Source: Gymnopus androsaceus JB14 (lineage: Eukaryota; Basidiomycota; Agaricomycetes; Agaricales; Omphalotaceae). From it: a stretch of 64,000 nt of DNA. How positions within the stretch are numbered: position 1 is the stretch's first letter; every line of letters starts with the position of its first letter. The notes beneath the pieces are model-generated. The model worked only from the letters and a program-made list of their open reading frames with translations, did no database searches and was not told the DNA's origin. Made by a program: the position numbers and the translations under genes. Positions 22,245-30,653 of this stretch are shown here, in pieces. The stretch lies in contig ML769503.1 in the NCBI GenBank assembly GCA_009733575.1, forward strand, positions 124,001 through 188,000, read 5' to 3'.

Positions 22245-23818
22245 TCATTCAAAGTCTAATTCTACGACATCTGAGTTTAAACCATTACGCAAAGTGAATT
22301 CTTTGATACGCGCTGCCCATGCCCTTGTAATAGCGGCTGGGAGGACTTGCTCTAGGCGCCGCCAATAGATAAGGAAGCATAGTGAAGTCCAGCCGCCCAG
22401 TTTCATGATGATTTCTGGAGCGACTCCATCTAATAACAATTTAAGGGAGCCACCGATCCGGTAGCTGTGTCCAAAAACGTTTTCTAAACCGCTATTTTTG
22501 AAAATAAAGGTGGTGAAGGAAAGGAAATTAGATTTGAGTAAGGGTGACCAAGTATTGTTATCGAGATGGTATGAAAAGAGCGGGGTGAGCTCGGTAGGTG
22601 AGTGGTTAATACGAAGGTGGTTCTGAAAGGCCCATACATGACAAAAGTTGTCGAAGGTTTCTGTAAGCAAGCATTCCGCACCCAGGGTACCTGTAGTCTT
22701 GGTCCAGGGAATGTGAATGGAGATGACCCGATGGTTGTTTACTGAAGAGCGTGATATTCTGGTAGAGCGGGTGACATCATGTTCAATGGTGAACTTGGTT
22801 AGAGAGCAAATGAGCAGCTCCCCAAGGCGTCGACAACCCCAGAAGGCTGTGACAGCTGCAGCCCAAATTGCTGCATCTCGAGGTAGCGAAAGGTCAAGGG
22901 AATTGCGTAGAGCCTGTAGGTGGTCGTTTGTGATTGGACCGCGTGGTGGACGCATGAACACTGTGCCTTTCTTATCTGCTGCCTTGGTTAAGGCCGGGAG
23001 CCAGCCTTCTTTACCATGCCAGTGGGCTTCGTTGTAAATGTGCCAAAGGCGCAAGCCACTCAGCCAATTCCAAATCATTTTCCCTATGAGGAATGAATGT
23101 GAGAATAAATTCTGAGATAACTAGGAATAAAGGTACCTGTGCCCGAACCAATATAATTGGCTACAAATGCTCCAAGTAAGGTAGGTGAGGCAGGCATGCG
23201 CGATGATTCCGGGATCATTTCCGCATCGCAAAACTGATTAAAGCGGAGTAAGCCTGCCCCATAGGCTTGCCTGGTATCATCAACCGTGGAGGATAGTAAG
23301 CCTTCGTACATCAAGGTCTGTAGTCGGCGGGAAATTTCACTATCACGCTGTATTTGCGAAATAAGGGAGTGGGGAGTAGTCCATAGGAGTATCCGCCGGT
23401 CTGCAGGAACATGCGGACGAAATTTGCTAGGTGCAATTTCGTTTCCTTTGGCTGGGCGACGTGCTTGTTTTTGAGGTAAAGATAGGGCCGCCGCAAGGCA
23501 AATGTCCATTAAAGATGATTGCGAGGTAGTTGTAGGTAATAAGGAGGATATATGGGTGTCGAACGGGATAGTATGTGCATTGGGAGAGATGATACCAATG
23601 GATTCGTTGTAGATTTTATTAATATCGATCATTGGCGTTTGCAACGGGGTAGTATGATAGGTGGAGATGGGAACGATTGATGAAGGAGAAACGGAAACTG
23701 TTTCGGGGACTAACTGGCGTGGAGGATGCTGTTCCCAAGGGAATAAGCTATCCCAGGTAGTCACCGTGGCCTCACTTGATGCCGGGATGATGTAGAATGC
23801 CTCATTCATGGGCATCAA
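22245..23818 (-). CDS. Tyrosine recombinase of the DIRS/Ngaro-like element
   Basis: Two exons, 23818-23137 and 23083-22245, joined by a 53-base GT-AG intron, give 506 residues in one frame. The catalytic domain is in exon 2: FWGCRRLGELL carries the first catalytic Arg, GHSYRIGG the H-x-x-R motif, and IYWRR the nucleophilic Tyr region. The enzyme integrates the circular cDNA of the element by strand exchange, replacing the DDE integrase of LTR elements. The start ATG at 23818 overlaps the end of the RT-RNase H frame by 17 bases. The splice is supported by frame continuity and by the conserved-looking KMIWNWLSGLRLWH across the junction. It appears intact. Confidence 0.8.
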
Positions 23819-25948
23819 TAAAGCAGGTTGAGAGCTCTAAGGGGAGCGTAAATTTTCGAGACATGCACTCGCTAGGAAGACCCAGTACTCCACGCGAGAT
23901 TGGGTCTGAGGGATTGAGTTCGGATGCAATATATTTGAAAGATGGAAAAATGAGGGATTGTGCCGTGACCATGTATGTGCGCCGTACACAGAGGTTAATG
24001 GCTTCATTGCGACTGTGGCCTTTGGAGTGTGCACCTATTGCACCATTGTTGTCCGAATGCATTAGAAGGTGAGCACTGGTGATCTCTAACTGGACCAGGA
24101 AATAGACCAGTAGCTCGAGAGCTACTGCTTCTAGCCAGCAGATGTCACGTCCCGGAATCTTCCAGTCAGGTGTTAGCTGAAAGGCATACCATTGGTTGGA
24201 AATGATGATTCCAATACCCCAGGAGGTTGACGCGTCAACGAAGATCCCAATGTCCTGTAAGGGAGGTAGCGGTTGGAGCTGGCGGAAGGCATGCGGGTCA
24301 AAAAGACATTTTTCCCACCAAAGGAGTGTCTTTTTTACCGAGCGGGAAGCGTGTCGTGTGATGAATGGATTACCATTGAAATTTGACATGAAGTTGGAGA
24401 GTGAAGGGAGGCGCGATGAGCCTTCTGGATAGACAAAGCATATGTGTACAAGGGAGCCATGGATTATTTGGAGATCAAGGAGGGTGAGAGGATCTGATTC
24501 AAGGATTTGGTCAATGAGTGTAGAGACACGAGTTAGGAATTTGAGCCGTTTCTGCTCCGGTAACGAAACTCGGCGTAATTTGAGGTCCCAGAAGAAACTG
24601 ATGAAGATCATCATGAAGTCGAAGTGATCACCTGTTTTAGTTTCGTGCCATGGTATCCCAAGAACATTGATTGGTTCTATACACGTCTGACGGTCGTACC
24701 GATATCGGAAGTCGCCATCGATGATTGGGCCATTTGGATCCGGGAGTCACAATACGCTCATGTCATCTTCGAATTTGAAAGAAGGGAGACATGGGCATGC
24801 ACATCCCCAGATGTCAACTGAGGCATTTGTGACCTGGCCGGAGTTACTGCTAGCTGGGCAGAGACCAAACGGATGGTTGTGGTCGATATAGAATTTGCCC
24901 TCGACGGCAACCACTAAGTATGGCTTGTGATGTGGGTGTACTGGACAAGTACGGTGAAACGCCTTGATGTCAAAAGCACACGCCTGGGTACCATCTGGTG
25001 CTGTAGCAATCTGTAAAAGGAATTTTTGTCAGTCAAAACTCAGGTTGTGGAGGTGGCTCGATGGAGCGGAGGAGGTGACTCATGAAGAGCGAAAAGGTGG
25101 CTCAAAGGAGCGAATGAGGTGATTCAATAATGAGCGAATAAGGTAGCTCATTAAAGAATGGATAAGGTAACTCAATGAAGAGCAAGTGAGGTGGCTCAAT
25201 AAGGAGCGGATAAGGTAGCTCATAAAGAGCGCAGGGTGGCTGAAAGCACCAGGTAATGCAAATTAAAATTGCCAGTGGGCAATGTAGCAGGGAAGAAAAT
25301 GGAAGATAAATTTTATAAAGAAAGACTCACTGCATCTGCAACCCGGGAAGCCATGTCAAAGCGTGTTGGAAAATCATCCGTGTCAATGTAGCTGTTCACC
25401 GAACCAATGTCTATACCACCTTTGGAGAGGTTACGACAGACCCTCTTCTTGGGTGGTAATAGCGGACCTTGATCTTGGGTTGCTACGATGAACGGAGAGC
25501 AGTAAAAGGGGCCGCGGAGGATCCTTTCTGCTTCCGACTGAGAGAACGGACCAGACATGCGATTGGCATCCAGCTCTGTTGCGATGTAATCGTAGACTAC
25601 ATCTAGATTGTCGGCAACTGATGGGTGGTTGTCGATGATGACTGTGTGCTCGAGAATCGGCATGTTGCCAATGGGAAAGCCATGATTAAGGTTGTCGACT
25701 AGGAGCGAGTATTGCTCTGTGAGCTGGTGTTGATCCAGGAGTGATTTGAATGCCTCTGCATTATACGGGTGTGTGACCCGTTCAAAGATTTCGGTGTCAC
25801 CAGGTTGGGCGTTTGGAGGAAGAGGGCGATAATTGATGGAGGAGGAGAAATCCGTATAGGTTAATGTTGGGTGAGGTGGAAGGTTGAGATCAAGAGAAGG
25901 AATCAAGTTGATGGTGGCATCTGCCAGGGTGAGCACTGGTGTGGACAC
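23802..25948 (-). CDS. Reverse transcriptase-RNase H of the DIRS/Ngaro-like element (one in-frame stop)
   Basis: Exon 1 is 25948-25331, exon 2 is 25010-23802, separated by a 320-base intron (25330-25011) with GTGAGT donor and TTTTACAG acceptor. Together they give 608 codons in one frame. The RT starts with PFYCSPFIVATQDQG, continues across the splice with AFDIKAFHRTCPVHP (palm motif A) and HPFGLCPASS, and has FEDDM at the active-site position where YxDD is usual. The RNase H shows FVDASTSWGIGI, CWLEAVALELL, HSDNNGAIGA and NPSDPISRG (catalytic D-E-D-D). A TGA at 24747-24749, shortly after FEDDM, replaces a codon that is probably Arg (CGA to TGA). It starts 9 bases after the gag stop. Confidence 0.75.
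25040..25250. repeat. Degenerate ~25-30-base repeats inside the RT intron
   Basis: The intron interior is built from variants of GAGGTGGCTCAAT...GGAGCG repeated about eight times with drift. This explains its unusual length (320 bases against ~55 for most introns here). Confidence 0.7.
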
Positions 25949-25957
25949 CGCCTCATG

Positions 25958-27490
25958 TCAGAGGCGGAATGCTCCTTCGGACACCCGTGCGCAAGACGGG
26001 TTACGAGAGAGGGCAGGGTGATCCTTACCACACAGGCTGCATATGTGTGTCCTGCTCGAGTCATGAGGACGTCTGCAACCACCTGGGAGGTTAAAGTCAA
26101 TGCAAATCTTAACATTTCTACCAGACCCGGATGGGCGTGTGACCCATAATTCCCCCTCACGCCATACCAAGAAACAAGGTTTGCTGTCGGCAAACGACGT
26201 TGTACTCAACGGATGGTCACGGAGCTTGTGCGGACCACAACATGTAATGCATGTTGCTGAGGAGGAAGGACCTTGAGCGCGAGGAATGCGAGCTGGTGTG
26301 CTCTCTTGCTTAAACGGATTTGGAGAGTCGTTAGTGCCTCGGGCGATCTTTGAAGGGGAGCTGAGATCGGACTCGGAACGACGCTTCATGGGGCTCAAAG
26401 GCGGAGAGAGGCATGAAAGTGCAGCCTCCTTGGCGCGGAGACGACCATCAACCTGCCCAATATAATACTCGGCATTAAACAGGGTCTTTTGCAGGATATC
26501 GTGCCGTGCTTCGCGTTCAAAGGTGTACCATTCGGCGTAGTTCTCTTCGAAAGACTTGTACTTCATGAAGAAGCTACGGTGCTTTTCGAACTCACCCGCG
26601 TAAGTGAAACGTATGAGTTGCTCTGCGGGCGAGAGATTTTCAGAGAGGAGAACTAGTGCAGAGTGCATATTAGCTGACGCTTCTTGCCATTTCAATGGAG
26701 TGAGACATGCATGGGACTCATCTGAGCCCCAAAGTTGGCACATTTTGGACATGTCGAAGACAAGGGTCTTCTCCGGGCTAGGATTACTGGGAGTGACCTC
26801 GGGACGGATCAACTTCGAGTGAATTTCGTGGAGGCGATGTTGGACATATTCGAGCCGATGATTGGTGAACCAATTCAGAGGAGGGTAGAGTTTGTTGGCA
26901 ATGGAGTGAAGAAAGATTTCTGGGATAATAACCGCGGGTCGTTGACCTGGTCTACGAATTGAGGGGTTATCCAAAATCATAGAGCCCTGTACTGGCTTGA
27001 TTCCCTTATCTTTTTCACTCTTTTCTTTTTCTACCCTCTCGGCTTTCAGCATTCTGGCCCGCAGGACTTTCCTCCGCAAGAAGAGTGGTAGAGGACCTGC
27101 TTCTGTGCAATACGGCTCGCTGAAAACGAGCTCATCAAATTCTTCCTCGGTATATCCGTAAAGGGCTTTCAGAGGAGGACCAATGTCAAGTTTGACTGGA
27201 CGGGAGCCGGAAAAATCTCGGCAGTCCAAGGTCGTGTTCGAGCTTTCTTCATTATCCTTCTCTACCCTGCAGTTATGGGCATTCTTCGACCGGAGAGTAC
27301 GACCAATAGATGAGAGAGCTGGTGGAATTGCGAGGTGCGCCTCAAAGTCAAACGTGTTTGGTATCGGACCACTAATTCCAGCATTTGTTAAAAGTTGCAT
27401 TTCTGAGGAGTCTAAAATTCCTGAAAGCCAGGACCGAGAAGGAGACGAAAGCAAAAGGAAAGCGAGTTGCGGCTCGAATGAGCGTGACAA
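25958..27490 (-). CDS. Gag-like protein of the DIRS/Ngaro-like element
   Basis: A single uninterrupted frame of 510 residues, first gene of the element on the minus strand. The C-terminal part has cysteine/histidine clusters: CITCCGPHKLRDHP, then CIDFNLPGGCRRPH and ICSLCGKDH with a final NPSC, a zinc-binding pattern seen in gag proteins of fungal tyrosine-recombinase elements and likely to bind the element RNA. The middle is charged and partly coiled. No protease signature is visible. The stop lies 9 bases before the RT start, so translation of RT probably needs reinitiation or a separate transcript. Confidence 0.7.
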   Translation of the reverse strand: MSRSFEPQLAFLLLSSPSRSWLSGILDSSEMQLLTNAGISGPIPNTFDFEAHLAIPPALSSIGRTLRSKNAHNCRVEKDNEESSNTTLDCRDFSGSRPVKLDIGPPLKALYGYTEEEFDELVFSEPYCTEAGPLPLFLRRKVLRARMLKAERVEKEKSEKDKGIKPVQGSMILDNPSIRRPGQRPAVIIPEIFLHSIANKLYPPLNWFTNHRLEYVQHRLHEIHSKLIRPEVTPSNPSPEKTLVFDMSKMCQLWGSDESHACLTPLKWQEASANMHSALVLLSENLSPAEQLIRFTYAGEFEKHRSFFMKYKSFEENYAEWYTFEREARHDILQKTLFNAEYYIGQVDGRLRAKEAALSCLSPPLSPMKRRSESDLSSPSKIARGTNDSPNPFKQESTPARIPRAQGPSSSATCITCCGPHKLRDHPLSTTSFADSKPCFLVWREGELWVTRPSGSGRNVKICIDFNLPGGCRRPHDSSRTHICSLCGKDHPALSRNPSCARVSEGAFRL

Positions 27491-27804
27491 GCAAAAAAGA
27501 ATAGAAACACGTGCACGTGTTGGAATATTGAATAACTACAAGCACTTTCTCCAACGGAGATTATCCGTTTGAGTAGGTACAATAAGTGTGCAGGTAAGTA
27601 CTGTCATTTCCACTACTCTTTCCTTATCTTACACTTACGCTAGCCGTTCGCAAACTCACGTAGCTTCAGCTGGCAATCAATTAGTAGTCAAGGGAACCTT
27701 TGACAACCTCCTTCCTCGCATTAAATTAAACCTTTTGGATTGTATCTGATTGGGGTGATTGTTGTTTGGTCAGTTTTCATACCTAGCACAAATCTAACTC
27801 ATCA

Positions 27805-29558
27805 TCCCTAGTATTGTTTTATTGGCTTTCACTTCACTACTGTCTTTCAGTACTGAATTACTTTATTGTTTTACTTACCAAGGGTCCGGTCCAGCCCCGG
27901 AACATCAGCCCCACTGGTAGTATTTAAGTAGTACAAACTTGTATAGTAACCTTAGCTCCAAAATCAACTTAGTCTGGCCTTGTACTCATTCCAAGTCCTT
28001 CCTTGATCCTACAGACTTTGTTACTCGGCCAACCGACCAAGATACCAGTTACACTTACTAAGCCAACACAGCCATGTGATCTCGGCCAAACCTTGGCTAT
28101 GCCTTTGGTTCTATTGCCTTGACTTAGCTTAGACTTTACCTTTACTATTTTCCTCTTGGGACACCTTACAGCATGTCAAGGGTATTGCCAATAGCTTCAC
28201 CAAGTCCCATCCCTCGCAAGGTCCAACCTGGAACCTATCCAGACCATTTCCATCCAATACCTTGGCCGCTCCACTCTGGGTCACATGGACTTAACACACA
28301 CTGAAAATGTCACTGTAAGGCAAGAGTGCAGTCAGGTCACCCTTTTTGACCCAACTTTCATGACCTGGCAACCCGGCAGCTGTATTCAGCCAATAGTGAC
28401 ATAGATTTTTGACATAGGAGGTCAAAACTTGTTTTGATGATATCTCAGTCATTTCTCAACCAATTTGATGCTTTTGGGCTCGAAATTTTCATACTACAGA
28501 GCTCTATATGCTCATGAAGTTTGACCCGACAATTGACCTGAGCCACACCCTGAGGTCTGACCAGGACCATGTTATTTGCATATTGTTGCCCTAGTGTTAT
28601 ATCCATGCATTCCAATGCCCTCTGATGTCCACTGATTGCTCCTAAATCACTGCTGAGCCTCTGGCACCTATTTTCAAGCCTTACTGAGCCTTTATCTTGG
28701 GAATCATCTCAGATCCTTGGCCATACCTTGGCTGTAGCAGTTGTAGTGTTGCTGCAGCTTGGGCAAAATTTGGCTCAAGCTGGCAAGCCAAGCTGATTTT
28801 GCCCAAGCAGAGCTGAGCTGCCAGCTGCATTTACCCATCCAGCTTGCAACATCTGGAAAAATTCCCCAATGCTATTCCTGGAGTACATATGAGGTGATAT
28901 TTTGCCAAATATTTTGGCTTTAACTTGAAATTCAACTTCGTGTTTCAACTTCAACTTTGAATCACATGTTCAACTCGAACTTTCAACTTTTTGTTCAACT
29001 TCAACTTTCAACTTGTTACTTTAGCTTTAACTTCAGGGTAATACTACTACTACTTGTGGCCATGCATATATCAACCATACAATATATTGTTTAGCTGGTA
29101 ACCTGTAGAGAGGAGCATGGCATAATCTGATTGTAACATTTTGAGTACTTCATAAGTACAAGACTGAAATCATACAAAATGTCACATTCTGTGATAAGTA
29201 TTTTTGAGATCTTAGTTGATTTCGCATGTTTTTTCAGAGGCCAAAGCTGTCAGAAATTACTATATAAGGTCATTTCACTGTGCGCTAAGTGGGCGCTTAT
29301 AAATCTTAATGCTATTTACAAAGTGCTTGAAATGGTATAGGACTTACTTCCCGGGTCCCACAGAAGTCAAACTTGTTGGGACATAACTATGATCTCAAAG
29401 TTGGAATACCTTGACTTGCACTAAAACAGTACACATAAAGTTGAAGTTGGCATACACAAAGTTGAAGTTGATGAACTGAATGTATTCAATTGCCATCAAA
29501 ATGGATCAGTTAAAAGTTGGAATATTTGGTGAAAAATGACCCACGGTACTATGCGAAC
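27805..29558. other. No gene recognised; repeat-derived sequence
   Basis: Contains the partner segment (28415-28565) of the inverted repeat at 19690-19835, and a low-complexity patch at about 28925-29030 made of CAACTT and TTCAACTTT phrases with a few inverted counterparts (GTTGAAGTTG) near 29440-29480. No coding pattern found on either strand. Confidence 0.5.
28415..28565 (+). repeat. Inverted-repeat partner of 19690-19835
   Basis: Matches the reverse complement of 19690-19835 over about 145 bases with scattered mismatches, and diverges on both sides. Confidence 0.7.
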
Positions 29559-30111
29559 CTATATAATGGTAAGCGCAAGGTCGTGATATATCTGATCGTA
29601 CTCGTCTGGAAGCTGGACATCATTTGCCTGGACATAATCCCACCTAAAATCTAAAGTAGATTCAGTAGCACATCCTCTCAAAGAACACACCATTTTGTCA
29701 AAGCCTTTTGGAGGGGAACGACGATATCTTCGTCTATATTTAGCGATGCCAGCTTCATCGAGCGATGAACTAAGTAGCTTTTCGCTATTTCTCATTACAT
29801 GTCTTCTGTGCTCGATCAATGAGTTCGAAATCAACGAGCCCATCTGGTCGAAACGTATGTCTTTCTTCGGCTTTTTTAGGTGGAGTGGCGTACTCTTCAA
29901 ATGCATTCTCCAGCGTCAAGGCTGCATCCAAGTCGTCTTCGATGGCACAAGAAAAACGAAGAAAGTATGAGGAAATCGGGATCGAGATTAGCCATACACA
30001 CGAGCAAGAGTCGCAGGTAGCGCCGACTTCGAGTGGACATCTCCATCGTAGACATGGGCATCCTTCGTCAAAAAAAGCCTTCAGACTCCCTCTCTCTAAT
30101 ACCTTGAACAT
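29559..30111 (-). pseudogene. GT90 (CAP10-like) glycosyltransferase N-terminal fragment
   Basis: Two minus-strand frames join near 29789. The first gives EERHTFRPDGLVDFELIDRA, matching the H-x-YRxDGLL...ELI start of basidiomycete CAP10/GT90 proteins. The second gives KYRRRYRRSPPKGFDK and DEYDQIYHDL, the RRYGR-PPxGFDKW and EYDxIxxDL blocks that follow. A 1-base frameshift separates them and the gene stops after DL, where PFW and the catalytic domain should follow. GT90 enzymes transfer xylose or related sugars in the secretory pathway. This fragment lies at the border between the repeat-rich and gene-rich halves and seems cut off by the repeats. Confidence 0.65.
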
Positions 30112-30653
30112 CCGCTATAGACTAGTGTAACATGTCAATACTAAGGGAACTTGTTTAGAGAACGTCTCGGGGTAGAAACCTGCTCAGAAGAGGTATAAGA
30201 TCTATATCGTGCAATGAACGTTGCCATGCCATGGTATCGCAGAAGGAGGTTCACATGAGCAGACAGCGATATCAAGACGAGAGCGCCAAACGGACTGCAC
30301 TTGAAGCTTGAAGCCTCGTTGCTTGGACGGCAGCTACCTTAGGATTGCACTGATACGTAGGCGAGTTTCTTTTTTCGTAGCTTCTACAGTACTAGAGCTA
30401 GCAGTTGACTATACGGCGTTCATTAGACGCTAGAAGCATTGAATGACCTTTCAATGAAATACTGCGAGTACTACGTTTGAAAGGAGCAAGGCTGTCGCCG
30501 CTGATCCTTACCCGTGAAAAACTTCTGGGCGCGCTGAGCCGAGTTAACTGAAGTGAAAGACTTTCAAGAAGCGGCGCGGCGCGTGTTAACGCGATTTCAT
30601 TAGGCGCTGGGTGTTGGTGACCTCACTTCCTTGGCTTCACCATTCCCGCGACA
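30112..30653. other. Intergenic region upstream of the channel gene
   Basis: About 540 bases without a supported gene between the GT90 remnant and the channel start; probably holds the channel promoter. A GC-rich patch occurs near 30570-30590. Confidence 0.5.

Larger units (their letters stand above)
21816..27674 (-). mobile_element. Ngaro/DIRS-like tyrosine-recombinase retrotransposon
   Basis: A ~5.86-kb element inserted in LTR-C; removing it leaves one AAT (present at 21813-21815 and 27675-27677) and restores LTR sequence equivalent to that around 7530 in LTR-A. On the minus strand it carries gag, then RT-RNase H, then a tyrosine recombinase in overlapping order, with no methyltransferase domain, the Ngaro-like layout among DIRS-order elements. 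There are no LTRs and no long target duplication, as expected for recombinase-mediated insertion. I could not define split direct or inverted terminal repeats by eye. The only clear lesion is one in-frame TGA, so it looks fairly recent. Confidence 0.8.
20193..27804 (+). mobile_element. LTR-C: LTR interrupted by a tyrosine-recombinase retrotransposon
   Basis: The copy starts TGATACGCCG at 20193, ends ACTCATCA at 27804, and is flanked by the 4-base direct repeat TCCC (20189-20192 and 27805-27808). Its two parts (20193-21815 and 27675-27804) are collinear with LTR-A, broken only by the element at 21816-27674. It carries a TATA-like TATATAAGG near 21115. It resembles LTR-A more closely than LTR-B does. 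No internal retrotransposon genes of this family remain, so it is another solo LTR. Confidence 0.8.

Noticed and set aside
22245..23818. Tyrosine recombinase as a captain gene of a Starship-type giant element
   Set aside because: It sits directly behind RT-RNase H and gag in a compact 5.9-kb element with overlapping frames, which is the DIRS/Ngaro layout; no cargo genes are attached.
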